DNA of 64,000 nt from positions 1-64,000 of the forward strand of contig JANRJI010000031.1 of NCBI GenBank assembly GCA_033764055.1, written 5' to 3'. The translations under genes and the position numbers were made by a program. The notes under the pieces were generated by a model. That model did not search any database, was not told the DNA's origin, and saw only the letters and a program-made list of their open reading frames with translations. The stretch is from Ga0077555 sp033764055. GTDB taxonomy: Bacteria; Pseudomonadota; Alphaproteobacteria; Rhizobiales; Hyphomicrobiaceae. Below are positions 17,132 to 25,471 of the stretch, in pieces. Position 1 is the stretch's first letter; the number at the start of each line of letters is the position of its first letter.

Positions 17132-17503
17132 TCAGGCTGCATCCTCTGGAGCGCCCGGCCGCGTCAGGACGAAGGCCGCGGCGAGGCCCAGCACCACCGC
17201 CTGGAGCATGAGCATCCAGCCCCGCAGCCCCACCGCCGCACTGCCCAATAGCGTGGCCAGCATGACCGCAGCAGCCAGTACTTTGGCGCGGCGGCTGATC
17301 GCGCCGTGCGCCCGCCAGTTGACGATCGGCGGGCCGAGACGCGGATGCGTCACCAGCCAGGCGTGCAACCCCGGCGACGAGCGCGCGAACGCATAGGCCG
17401 CCAGCAGAAGGAACGGCGTGGTCGGCACCAGCGGCAGCACGATGCCGGCAATGCCGCAGCCGGTCGCCAGCAGCCCGACGGTCGTCCAGAGCATGCGCAC
17501 CAT
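17132..17503 (-). CDS. YbaN family (DUF454) inner-membrane protein
   Basis: A 123-residue protein with an N-terminal hydrophobic stretch, the family hallmark LPLVPTTPFLLLAAYAFARSSP, HAWLVTHPRLGPPI, and two C-terminal hydrophobic segments. This matches E. coli YbaN, whose function is unknown. It ends 12 bp from the end of the convergent membrane-protein gene and lies 33 bp downstream of the NsrR-like gene on the same strand, so it may share its transcript. Confidence 0.88.
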   Translation of the reverse strand: MVRMLWTTVGLLATGCGIAGIVLPLVPTTPFLLLAAYAFARSSPGLHAWLVTHPRLGPPIVNWRAHGAISRRAKVLAAAVMLATLLGSAAVGLRGWMLMLQAVVLGLAAAFVLTRPGAPEDAA

Positions 17504-17536
17504 CCGCCTCCTGCAGCAGCGTTCACCGCGCTGGCT

Positions 17537-17989
17537 TCACCGCGCTGGCCGGCAGTCCCCGTCGGCCGCGCCCTCGCCCCTTGGTGCAGCCGGGTAGGCG
17601 CACTCGGCAAGGCTCGTTCTATCGAGCTCGGCGAGGAAGGCTTCGGCCGCGGCGGCCAGCCGCCCCTTCAACCGGCAGGCCGGCGTGAGTGTGCACCCGC
17701 CACCGTCGGAGCGAAAGCACTCGACGAGCGCGTGGCGCGCCTCCAGACGTCGCACCACCTCCCCGAGCCGGATCAGCTCGGCCGGCCGCGCGAGCCGGAA
17801 GCCCCCGCCGCCGCCACGCTGCGTCGACACCAGTCCGGCGCCCGCCAGCTCACGCACCACCTTGGTCAGATGGTTGCGCGAGATGGCGAGCTCGCTGGCC
17901 AGCTCTTCCGTCGTGAACATGCGGGCGGGCTCGCCGGCCAGCCGCATCAGGGCCCTCAGGCCGTAGTCCGTGAAGGCCGTGAGACGCAT
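17537..17989 (-). CDS. Rrf2-family transcriptional regulator, NsrR-like
   Basis: A 150-residue Rrf2 regulator. The winged HTH (1-75) begins MRLTAFTDYGLRAL. The C-terminal sensing loop reads CFRSDGGGCTLTPAC, giving cysteines at 91, 99 and 105, and Asp8 is also present. Streptomyces NsrR binds its [4Fe-4S] cluster with three Cys (93, 99, 105) and Asp8, so the cluster ligands look complete. NsrR represses NO-detoxification genes until NO destroys the cluster. The divergent gene is a group III globin, as expected of a target. Start ATG 17989 is the family start; the longer frame crosses the operator region. Confidence 0.88.
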   Translation of the reverse strand: MRLTAFTDYGLRALMRLAGEPARMFTTEELASELAISRNHLTKVVRELAGAGLVSTQRGGGGGFRLARPAELIRLGEVVRRLEARHALVECFRSDGGGCTLTPACRLKGRLAAAAEAFLAELDRTSLAECAYPAAPRGEGAADGDCRPAR

Positions 17990-18008
17990 GGTCGCCCCGC
18001 TCGAATAG

Positions 18009-18045
18009 GCATTGTAAATGCTAATTCTAGATGCATGGATATGCA
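18009..18045. promoter_or_regulatory. Candidate NsrR operators in the divergent nsrR-globin promoter
   Basis: GCATTGTAAATGC at 18009-18021 is a perfect palindrome with arms GCATT/AATGC around GTA, and TGCAT-GGAT-ATGCA at 18032-18045 is a second one. The first matches the core of the known NsrR motif (GCATTT...AAATGC type). Both lie in the roughly 95-bp AT-richer gap between the regulator and the globin start. Two sites allow joint autorepression and globin control. Confidence 0.6.
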
Positions 18046-18083
18046 ATGCAACACCGCGCAACGAGAACGCATCGAGACCCGTC

Positions 18084-18554
18084 ATGAGCACCCTTCCTGC
18101 CGGCCCCAGCGCCGAGGAGCGCCGCGCCGGCCTCAGCGGCGACATCCAGGCCCGCACCGGCATCGATGAGGCCATGATCCATCGCCTCGTGCATGCCTTC
18201 TACGACCGCGTGCGCGCCGACGAGGTGCTGGGCCCGGTATTCGACGAGCGCATTGCCGAGTGGCCGCCGCACCTCGAGCGCATGTGCGCATTCTGGTCGT
18301 CGGTGGTGCTGATGACCGGCCGCTATCATGGCCGGCCGATGCAGGCGCATAGCCGGCTGCCGGTCTCGGGGATGCACTTTGACCGCTGGCTCGCGCTGTT
18401 CGAGGCGACCGCGGCCGAAGTCTGCCCCGCACCGGCCGCCGAACTGTTCGTGGAGAAGGCCCGCATGATCGCACAGAGCCTCGAGCTCGGCATCGCCACG
18501 TTCCGCGGCCACCTGCTCCATCCGGGCGAGCGGCTGCCCGCACCACCGGCGTGA
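18084..18554 (+). CDS. Group III truncated haemoglobin
   Basis: A 156-residue protein with a disordered 20-residue N-terminus and a trHbIII globin domain. The diagnostic pieces are FYDRVRADEVLGPVFDERI, MCAFWSSVVLMTGRYHGRPM and HSRLPVSGMHFDRWLALF, the last holding the likely proximal haem His. Group III globins bind oxygen and NO and are proposed to detoxify NO in Campylobacter (Ctb) and others. Start ATG 18084 is chosen because the longer frame begins inside the operator palindromes. Divergent from the NsrR-like gene and 10 bp ahead of a ferredoxin gene, forming a likely NO-responsive operon. Confidence 0.9.
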   Translation: MSTLPAGPSAEERRAGLSGDIQARTGIDEAMIHRLVHAFYDRVRADEVLGPVFDERIAEWPPHLERMCAFWSSVVLMTGRYHGRPMQAHSRLPVSGMHFDRWLALFEATAAEVCPAPAAELFVEKARMIAQSLELGIATFRGHLLHPGERLPAPPA

Positions 18555-18564
18555 GCCACCGCGG

Positions 18565-18861
18565 ATGCCTGCTCGCATGCGTGGCCCTCGAGCGCCGGAC
18601 GACACCTCCTTCGAGATCCTGCTGGCGTGGTCGGACCGCACGCTGATCGTGGGCACCAGCGAGACGGCGCTCGACGTTCTCGTCGCCGCTGGCATCCCGG
18701 TTGAGCCCGGCTGCCAGACCGGTGGCTGCGGCATGTGTGCGACCGAGTACGTCGAGGGAGACATCGAGCACAGAGACGCATGCCTCACCGCCGCCGACCG
18801 TGCGCGCTATTTCTGCCCCTGCGTATCGAGGGCACGCACCCGGGTCGTGCTGGCAGTCTGA
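18565..18861 (+). CDS. 2Fe-2S plant-type ferredoxin
   Basis: A 98-residue stand-alone ferredoxin domain. Cysteines C50-x4-C55-x2-C58 lie in PGCQTGGCGMC and the fourth ligand is C84 or C86 in FCPCVS. The EGDIEHRDACL segment is like the C-terminal ferredoxin domain of vanillate O-demethylase reductase, but the FMN/NAD reductase part is absent, so this is an isolated module of that type. It starts 10 bp after the globin stop. I infer that it feeds electrons to the globin or another NO-related enzyme. A second ATG 12 bases in (18577) could be the true start; neither has a strong Shine-Dalgarno. Confidence 0.82.
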   Translation: MPARMRGPRAPDDTSFEILLAWSDRTLIVGTSETALDVLVAAGIPVEPGCQTGGCGMCATEYVEGDIEHRDACLTAADRARYFCPCVSRARTRVVLAV

Positions 18862-18873
18862 AGCGTCGGCGTT

Positions 18874-19353
18874 CTACGCTCCCCGCTTCTTCAGGAGGAA
18901 CCGCATCGTTCCGTCGAGCACGAGAACGTCATCCTGGTTGTGGATCGTCGAGCGCAGGGTGAGCACACCCGTGGTGCGCTGTGGCTCGAGCTTCGCCACC
19001 ACGAGCAGGGGGTAGAGCGTGTCGCCGCAATACACCGGCGCCAGGAAGCGCGTCGACTGCTCGATGAAACCTTTCAGGCTCTCCTGCACGAGGTAGGGGA
19101 AAATGCCCGCCCCCGGCGCCACCTGGATCGCCACCTGGTAGCCGTGGGCGAGCAGGTCGCGGTGGCCGTGGGCTTTGCAATAGGCGCGGTCGTAGTGGAT
19201 CGGGTGGTTGTCGCCGGAGGCGGCCTGGAACGCGAGAAAGTGCGCGTCCGTCACGGTGCGCGAGGGAATGTAGAACGTCTCGCCGACCTGGAAGTCCTCG
19301 AAATAGCGCTGCGGTCCATAGGGTGCCGCGCGAACGTCCGTCCTCGGTAGCAT
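18874..19353 (-). CDS. MaoC-like (R)-specific enoyl-CoA hydratase
   Basis: A 159-residue hot-dog-fold MaoC dehydratase. The hydratase motif is ASGDNHPIHYD, in which Asp and His are the catalytic pair, followed by AHGYQVAIQVAPG. Such enzymes hydrate trans-2-enoyl-CoA to (R)-3-hydroxyacyl-CoA. The start is set at ATG 19353 (MLPRTD), which has GGGAGAGAGG just upstream; an ATG 18 bases earlier lies before this signal. It is divergent from the dienoyl-CoA reductase-like gene, a plausible metabolic partner. Confidence 0.85.
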   Translation of the reverse strand: MLPRTDVRAAPYGPQRYFEDFQVGETFYIPSRTVTDAHFLAFQAASGDNHPIHYDRAYCKAHGHRDLLAHGYQVAIQVAPGAGIFPYLVQESLKGFIEQSTRFLAPVYCGDTLYPLLVVAKLEPQRTTGVLTLRSTIHNQDDVLVLDGTMRFLLKKRGA

Positions 19354-19516
19354 GATCCTCTCTCCCATCACGCGGGCCGCCGCCCCGGTCGAGGCGGCGC
19401 CGGCATGCCTGCCGGCCTTACCATTGCACGCGGCTCCGGACGCGGGCTAGCATCGGGGTCGCGTCAAGCCTGGGTCCGCGAGGGGCCCCTGCCGCGGCGC
19501 GGAGAAAGAGCCGCGG

Positions 19517-21496
19517 ATGAACGGACCGTTTCCCCACCTCTTCGAGCCCCTGCGCCTCGGCCGGGCGCAGGCCAGGAACCGCATCATGCGCGTGGCGACG
19601 ACGGCCAACCTGGCCGATCGCAACCACGTCGGCCCGCGGCTGCTCGAGTTCTATCGCACCCTCGCGAAGGGGGGCTCGGGCACGATCGTCACCGAGGCTT
19701 TGCGCGCGAACGCCGACGACCCGTTCGGCCCCGGTGCGCTCGTCGTCTTCGATCGGCGCGGCATCGACGGGCTGCGGCAGCTGTCGGACGTCTGCCACGC
19801 CGAGGGCGCACTGCTGATCGGGCAGCTCAACATGGGCGGACGCCAGCACCTCGCCTCACGGGTCGTGCCCTACATGATCGCACCCTCCGCCATCGCCTGC
19901 CCACGCTCCGGCGGCGTGCCGCACGAGCTGTCTCTGCGCGAGGTGCGCGAGGTGATCGAGACCTACGTCACCTGCGCCGTGCATTGCATCGAGGGCGGCA
20001 TGGACGGCGTCGAGATCCATGGTGCTCAGGGCCACCTCATACAGCAATTCATGTCACCCTTCTCGAACCGGCGCACGGACGAGTTCGGCGGCTCGCTCGA
20101 GAACCGGCTGCGCTTTCCACGCGAGATCCTGGAGGGTGTGCGCCGTCGCATCGGCCCGCGCCCCATCGTCGGCTTCCGGCTGGGCGTCGAGGAGTTCACG
20201 GACGGCGGTCTGGGCATCGACGACACGGTCGAGATAGGCCGGCGACTGTGTGCCGACGGGCTCGTCGACTACCTGTCGCTCGCCCAAGGCAACTTCAACT
20301 CGATCGAGCAGCATCTTCCCGACCGGCACTGGTCTATCCTCGCTTTCCGCGATCTCCACAGGCGCTTCAAGCCTGTCTCCAACGGCGTTCCGGTGGTTCT
20401 GTCGACGCGCATTCAGGGGCCGGAGCAGGCGGAGAGCGTGCTCGCCGCCGGCGAGGCCGACATGATCGGGCTCTGCCGCGCGCTCCTGGCTGATCCCGAG
20501 TGGCCGGCGAAGGCACGGGCGGGCAAGACCGACGACATCCGCCGCTGCATCGCCTGCAACCAGTGCTGGGCCTGGATATCGACGGGCGAGCCGATCGCCT
20601 GCGCGACGAACCCGGCGACGGGCCGCGAGCATCTGTGGCCGAAGCTCGAGCGTGATCGGGTGGAAAGCCCGCGCCACGTCGTCGTGGTCGGCGGCGGACC
20701 CGCGGGTCTCGAAGCGGCACGGGTTGCGGCGACACGCGGGCATCGCGTCACGCTGCTCGAGCGGGGGACGAGCCTCGGCGGCCGCATCAAGTCGGTGCAC
20801 GAGGTGAAGCACCATGAGGAGATGCGCAACCTGCTCGATTTCCTGGTGCCGCAAACCTTGAAGGCCGGAGTCGAGGTCAAGACGGGAGTCGACGCGACGG
20901 CCGAGCGCATCCTCGCCGAGACCCCCGACGAGGTGATCATCGCCACCGGCGCGACGCCCTTCGCGCCGGAGCTGCCGGGCGACGGATCGGTGCCGGCGAT
21001 CACCGCCGACGGCCAGGTGCCGCTCGAGGGCAGGGCGGGCAAGCGCGTCGTCATCATGGACGAGGACGGCTACTATTGGACCACCGCCGTCACCGAGAGC
21101 ATCATGGCGCAGGGCCGCGAGCCGGTCGTGGTCAGCCGCTTCTTCGAGGTCGCGCGCGAGGTGCCGATGGTGTCGCGCATCGCCTTCCTGCGCGAGCTCG
21201 ACCGCAAGGGCGGCAGCATCCGGCCGAACTCCTACGTGGCCCGCGCCTCCAACGGCGGCGTCACGCTGCGCCACTACCTCACCGAGCGCGAGGAGCTGAT
21301 CGACGACGTCGCCGCCGTGGTCTGGGTCGGGCCGTCGCAGCCGAACCACGCGCTGGCCGAAGAGCTGCGCGCCGCCGGTCTCGAGGGCACCCAGATCCGC
21401 GTCGTCGGCGACGCCTTCCAGCCGCGTCGCATCGCCAATGCGCTGGTCGAGGCCCATTCCGCAGCGCGCGCCATTGGCTCGAGAAGCCGGATGTGA
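19517..21496 (+). CDS. NADH:flavin oxidoreductase, 2,4-dienoyl-CoA reductase (FadH)-like
   Basis: A 659-residue multidomain flavoprotein. Residues 1-340 form an old-yellow-enzyme TIM barrel binding FMN (VEIHGAQGHLIQQFMSP, FSNRRTDEFGGSLENR). Residues 345-370 hold the 4Fe-4S ligands (CIACNQCW and a later Cys). The rest is an FAD/NAD(P) module starting VVVGGGPAGLEAAR. This is the architecture of 2,4-dienoyl-CoA reductase, trimethylamine dehydrogenase and related enzymes. Start ATG 19517 is preceded by GGAGAAAGAG. It is the first of four closely spaced rightward genes. The substrate could be a dienoyl-CoA, an enone or an N-methyl compound. Confidence 0.9.
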   Translation: MNGPFPHLFEPLRLGRAQARNRIMRVATTANLADRNHVGPRLLEFYRTLAKGGSGTIVTEALRANADDPFGPGALVVFDRRGIDGLRQLSDVCHAEGALLIGQLNMGGRQHLASRVVPYMIAPSAIACPRSGGVPHELSLREVREVIETYVTCAVHCIEGGMDGVEIHGAQGHLIQQFMSPFSNRRTDEFGGSLENRLRFPREILEGVRRRIGPRPIVGFRLGVEEFTDGGLGIDDTVEIGRRLCADGLVDYLSLAQGNFNSIEQHLPDRHWSILAFRDLHRRFKPVSNGVPVVLSTRIQGPEQAESVLAAGEADMIGLCRALLADPEWPAKARAGKTDDIRRCIACNQCWAWISTGEPIACATNPATGREHLWPKLERDRVESPRHVVVVGGGPAGLEAARVAATRGHRVTLLERGTSLGGRIKSVHEVKHHEEMRNLLDFLVPQTLKAGVEVKTGVDATAERILAETPDEVIIATGATPFAPELPGDGSVPAITADGQVPLEGRAGKRVVIMDEDGYYWTTAVTESIMAQGREPVVVSRFFEVAREVPMVSRIAFLRELDRKGGSIRPNSYVARASNGGVTLRHYLTEREELIDDVAAVVWVGPSQPNHALAEELRAAGLEGTQIRVVGDAFQPRRIANALVEAHSAARAIGSRSRM

Positions 21497-21545
21497 GCAC
21501 GCCGTCACCACCCATTCGAATTTTATCGCAAAGGAAGGAACGACC

Positions 21546-21974
21546 ATGGCCAGCTTCGAGAAGGCCAGCATCAACGCCGACACGGCCCAGATCGCCATTG
21601 CGGCGGCGGTGGCCAAGGCCAAGCAGCTCGGCCACAAGATGTGCATCGCCGTCGCCGACGATGCCGGAGCGCTGAAAGCCTTCCTGCGAATGGACGGCGC
21701 CTCCGAGCTGACCCAGCGCATCGCCCAGGACAAGGCCTACACCTCGGCCTCCCTCGGACGGCCGACGCACGCGCTCTGGGACTTCGTCAAGAACGACCCG
21801 CCCCTGCTGCACGGCTTCGTCAACTATCCGCGCGTCGTCGTGTTCGGCGGCGGCTATCCGATCATCGAGAGCGGCAAGGTGGTCGGCGCCATCGGCGTCT
21901 CGGGCGGGCACTACTCCGACGACATGGAGGTGGCCCGCGCCGGCCTCGCCGCCATCGGTGCGCCGGTCGGCTGA
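21546..21974 (+). CDS. GlcG/HbpS family haem-degrading-like protein
   Basis: A 142-residue GlcG/HbpS domain with the usual AAVAKAKQLGHKMCIAVADDAG start, LRMDGASELTQRIAQDKAYTSA and the glycine-rich GGGYPIIESGKVVGAIGVSGG. Family members include Streptomyces HbpS, an extracellular haem sensor, and GlcG of glycolate operons; many form octamers. No signal peptide is seen, so it is cytosolic. AGGAAGG precedes ATG 21546. It lies 49 bp after the reductase gene and 64 bp before the serine hydrolase. Role in this operon unknown. Confidence 0.9.
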   Translation: MASFEKASINADTAQIAIAAAVAKAKQLGHKMCIAVADDAGALKAFLRMDGASELTQRIAQDKAYTSASLGRPTHALWDFVKNDPPLLHGFVNYPRVVVFGGGYPIIESGKVVGAIGVSGGHYSDDMEVARAGLAAIGAPVG

Positions 21975-22038
21975 CGCCACGCCTGATCCAGTTCGCACCG
22001 GCTTCGTTTCAATCAGTCGAGCTTCCGGAGACACCCGC

Positions 22039-23259
22039 ATGCCGATCGCCACCTGCCGGCCCGAGGAGGTCGGCCTCTCTTCGGAGCGCCTCGCCCGCAT
22101 CTCCGGCTGGATGCGCCGACAGATCGAGATGAAGCGCACCGCCGGCATCGTCACGCTGGTGCAGCGCCGCGGCAAGACCGCCTTCCTCGATGTCGCCGGC
22201 CAGGCCGACGCGGTGCGCGGCCGGGCGATGGCCGAGGACACGATCTTCCGCATCTACTCGATGACGAAGCCGCTCACGAGCGTGGCCATCATGATGCTCT
22301 ACGAGGAGGCGCGCTTTCAGCTCGACGATCCCGTCAGCCGCTTCATTCCGGCCTTCAACGGCCAGCGCGTCTTCACCGGCGGCAGCCGCGGCAAGCTCGA
22401 GACGGTGCCGGCCAACCGCGACATCACGTTCCGCGATCTCCTCACTCATACCTCGGGCCTCACCTACGGGTTCATGGAGGCGACGCCGGTCGACGGCCTC
22501 TACCGTGCCGGCAAGATCGACTTCCAGACGCAGGACACCAGCTTGCAGGAGCTGGTGGAGAAAGCGGCCGAGATGCCGCTTCTGGCCCACCCCGGCACGC
22601 GCTGGAACTACTCGATCGCGACCGACGTGCTCGGCTATCTCGTCGAGGTGATCTCGGGCGTGCCGTTCGAGCAGTTTCTCGTCGACCGGGTGATCCGGCC
22701 GCTGAGGCTCGTCGACACCGACTTCCATGTGGCGGAGGCAAAGCACGGTCGCCTCGCTGCCAACTATGCACCGGACGGCAAGGGCGGCATCGTCGAGATC
22801 GACGACCCGACCCGGAGCCGCTACCTGAAACCGCGTCGCGTCAACTCGGGTGGCGGCGGGCTGGTCTCGACGGTGGCCGACTACGCCCGCTTCTGCCGCT
22901 TCATGCTGGCCAAGGGCGAGCTTGACGGTGTGCGGCTGCTCGGCCGCAAGACGGTGGAGCTGATGACCTCGAACCATCTCGGCGGCGACATGGCGGCGAT
23001 GGGAACGCCCCGCTTCTCCGAGACGACCTACGAGGGGGTCGGCTTCGGCCTCGGCTTCTCGGTGATGATCGACCCCGCGCGCGCCCAGATCGTCGGCTCG
23101 CCCGGCGAATACGCCTGGGGTGGCGCCGCCTCCACGGCATTCTGGTGCGATCCGGCTGAGGAGATGTCGGTCGTTTTCCTCACGCAGCTGATGCCGTCGT
23201 CGGCCTACCCGTTCCGGCGCGAGCTGCGGGTGCTTACATACCAGTCCATCGTCGATTGA
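22039..23259 (+). CDS. Beta-lactamase-fold serine hydrolase (class C/EstB type)
   Basis: A 406-residue class C beta-lactamase-like hydrolase. The Ser-x-x-Lys motif is YSMTK, the second motif is Tyr-Ser-Ile in NYSIATD, and LLTHTSGLTYG is the usual following signature. The protein has no signal peptide, so it is probably a cytoplasmic esterase or amidase like EstB rather than a lactamase. Start ATG 22039 has GGAG eight bases upstream; the longer frame overlaps the preceding gene. Third gene of the 19.5-24.4 kb operon. Confidence 0.88.
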   Translation: MPIATCRPEEVGLSSERLARISGWMRRQIEMKRTAGIVTLVQRRGKTAFLDVAGQADAVRGRAMAEDTIFRIYSMTKPLTSVAIMMLYEEARFQLDDPVSRFIPAFNGQRVFTGGSRGKLETVPANRDITFRDLLTHTSGLTYGFMEATPVDGLYRAGKIDFQTQDTSLQELVEKAAEMPLLAHPGTRWNYSIATDVLGYLVEVISGVPFEQFLVDRVIRPLRLVDTDFHVAEAKHGRLAANYAPDGKGGIVEIDDPTRSRYLKPRRVNSGGGGLVSTVADYARFCRFMLAKGELDGVRLLGRKTVELMTSNHLGGDMAAMGTPRFSETTYEGVGFGLGFSVMIDPARAQIVGSPGEYAWGGAASTAFWCDPAEEMSVVFLTQLMPSSAYPFRRELRVLTYQSIVD

Positions 23260-23298
23260 CCGACGCCGGATCTCATCGGGGCGGAGGCCCTCGCCGTC

Positions 23299-24384
23299 AT
23301 GACCGATTTCGCACTCGCCCACGCCACCGGCACTGACGCTCGGGCCATCGCGGTACGCTGCGCCGATCAGCTCGGCGAGCCTGATCGGCACAACGTCGGC
23401 TTCGTCTATGCCACCAGCCCGCTCGAAGGCAGCCTCGCCGCGATCGTGGATCACCTCGCGATCTCGACCGGCGTGAATGACTGGGTGGGCACCGTCGGCC
23501 ACGGCGTATGCGCCACCGGCATCGACTACTACGACAAGCCTGCCGTGGTGGCGATGACCGGTCGTTTCCCCGAGGGCTCCTATCGACTGTTCGCCTCGGC
23601 GGACGAGGCCCGGCGTGCCACCACGCACGCCGGCTTCGCGGTCGTGCACGGTGATCCGCGAAACGCCAGGATCATCGACGGCGTGGCCGGCCTCGCCCGC
23701 GAGCGCGGCGCCTACCTCGTCGGCGGGCTCACCGCATCGCAAGGACCGTACCCCCAGGTGGTCGGCACGCGCCTCGTCGAGGGCGGCCTTTCGGGCATTC
23801 TGCTGGGGGGTGCGCTCGACGTGGCCGTCGGCCTGACGCAAGGCTGCTCGCCGGTCGGTCCCGTGCACGAGGTGACCCGGACCGATGGTCCGATCATCAC
23901 CACGCTCGACAAGCAGCGCGCTTACGATGTCCTGTGCGAGGACGTCGGCATCGCCGAAGGGGCCGATCCGCGCCCGTGGCTGACCAACGTGCATGCGGCC
24001 CTCCCTGTCGCCGGCTCGGACACGGCCGACTACGTCGTGCGCAACCTGACGGGCATCGACCCCGGCAAGGGGCTGGTCGCGATCGCCAACGCCATGAGCA
24101 CGGGTGACAAGGTGATGTTCGTGCGCCGCGACGCTCCGAGCGCGGTGAAGGATCTCGAGCGGATGCTGGCGGACCTGAGGGCACGAGTGACGCAACCGCC
24201 GAAAGCCGGTCTCTACTTCTCGTGCGTCGCTCGCGGCCCGGATCTGTTCGAGACACCCGCGCACGAGATGAAAGCCATCCAGCGGGCATTCGGCAACGTC
24301 CCCATCGTCGGCTTCTTCGGCAACGGCGAGATCTCGCACGACCGGGTCTATGGCTATACCGGCGTGCTCACGCTGTTCTCGTGA
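23299..24384 (+). CDS. FIST signal-transduction protein
   Basis: A 361-residue protein with FIST N-terminal (about 20-220) and FIST C-terminal (about 225-350) domains. It has the family features VGTVGHGVCATG, LVGGLTASQG and the final GFFGNGEI...TGVLTLFS. FIST proteins are thought to sense small molecules, perhaps amino acids, and are often fused to signalling outputs; this one has no output domain. GGAGG lies about 10 bases before ATG 23299. Last gene of the four-gene operon and convergent (12-bp gap) with the ChaN-like gene. Confidence 0.88.
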   Translation: MTDFALAHATGTDARAIAVRCADQLGEPDRHNVGFVYATSPLEGSLAAIVDHLAISTGVNDWVGTVGHGVCATGIDYYDKPAVVAMTGRFPEGSYRLFASADEARRATTHAGFAVVHGDPRNARIIDGVAGLARERGAYLVGGLTASQGPYPQVVGTRLVEGGLSGILLGGALDVAVGLTQGCSPVGPVHEVTRTDGPIITTLDKQRAYDVLCEDVGIAEGADPRPWLTNVHAALPVAGSDTADYVVRNLTGIDPGKGLVAIANAMSTGDKVMFVRRDAPSAVKDLERMLADLRARVTQPPKAGLYFSCVARGPDLFETPAHEMKAIQRAFGNVPIVGFFGNGEISHDRVYGYTGVLTLFS

Positions 24385-24396
24385 GAGTTGCTCGCC

Positions 24397-25458
24397 CTAC
24401 TTGCCGAACCGCTTGCGCATCTCGACACAGGGGTCGGGCCGCTCGATGCGTGCGGTGAGATAGAAGACGTCGGCAAGCGGCCGACCCTGCGCGTCCCGGG
24501 TCACGTAATCGGCCGCGGCCACCTTATCGGCCTCGACCTCCAGGAAGAGCGCCATGGCGATGCTCTTCCTCGGCTCCATACGGCGAAGATGCCACGGAAC
24601 ACCCCGATCAGATCGCACGTGGCCGTTGCCGGCGACCAGCACCGCCCGGCCCTGTCTGGCCGCTGCATCGATCAGCGCTCGAGCCATATGGGCATCGCGG
24701 TAGCGCTGTGCATCGGCAAGGCCCATGAAGGCAGACTTCGGCAGCAGCCCGCAATGGGAGGCTTCGAGCTCGTCGAGCAGGGAGGTCTGCAGCGGCTCCG
24801 GCAGCGCGGCGTCGAGCCCGAGGCGCACCACCTCGTCGGACCGCAGCACAGACTGCCCATTGCGGGCCACGTTGCGGATGTTCGCCCTGGAGACGTTGCC
24901 CGGAATGATCGGCCACCCATGGTCGAGCGCCGCGCCGAACAATGGCTCGAACATCGATGCCCCCGGCCAGCCGGACTTGTCCCACTCCAGCGCCTCGAAG
25001 AAACGCGCTGTCTCGACGCCGCGCCGAGAGCGGCCCAGCGCGTGAAAGCCGGCGAGCCCGAGCGCCTGGTCGGCGCGGATGTGCTCGGCGACCAGGGCCG
25101 GAGCCGGCTTACCCGCTTTGAGGCGGGCATCCTCCAGCCAATGAATCATGCCGGCGCGCAGGCGGTGATGGATCGGATTATCGTGCACCTCGCCCAGCAG
25201 CAGGACATCGGCCGCGGCAAGAGGCTCCGGTAAGCGGCCGGCCCCGTGCTCGGCCAGTCCCTCCAGAGATTGCGGCGCGCCGCCGGGGCCGTGTGCCAGC
25301 ACCACCGCACAGAGATCCCGTGCGGTCGAACCGGCTCCGCCAGCCGACGCGCCCGGCCCGGCGCAGAGTGGATGCGGCACGCCGGCTCGCGTGGCATCGG
25401 TCCAAGCGGATGCGACGATCGCCAGTCCAACCGCGACGAGGCGCGCCAGAATGCCCAT
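24397..25458 (-). CDS. ChaN-family haem-binding lipoprotein-like protein
   Basis: A 353-residue exported protein with a signal peptide (1-25, LVAVGLAIVASAW). The ChaN domain starts near residue 85 with LLLGEVHDNPIHHRLR and continues with PALVAEH, FFEALEWDKSGWP and VLVAGNGHVRSDRGVP, all typical. Campylobacter ChaN binds haem and is proposed to help iron uptake. It starts 13 bp after the mbfA stop, so the two form an operon under the ICE operator. That links a putative haem or iron protein to the iron exporter. No lipobox Cys was seen despite the family's frequent lipoprotein status. Confidence 0.85.
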   Translation of the reverse strand: MGILARLVAVGLAIVASAWTDATRAGVPHPLCAGPGASAGGAGSTARDLCAVVLAHGPGGAPQSLEGLAEHGAGRLPEPLAAADVLLLGEVHDNPIHHRLRAGMIHWLEDARLKAGKPAPALVAEHIRADQALGLAGFHALGRSRRGVETARFFEALEWDKSGWPGASMFEPLFGAALDHGWPIIPGNVSRANIRNVARNGQSVLRSDEVVRLGLDAALPEPLQTSLLDELEASHCGLLPKSAFMGLADAQRYRDAHMARALIDAAARQGRAVLVAGNGHVRSDRGVPWHLRRMEPRKSIAMALFLEVEADKVAAADYVTRDAQGRPLADVFYLTARIERPDPCVEMRKRFGK

Positions 25459-25471
25459 GTCGATGCTTTCG

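Noticed and set aside
22009..24339. 776-codon minus-strand frame under the serine hydrolase and FIST genes
   Set aside because: It is fully antisense to two well-supported genes and shows the same shadow composition.
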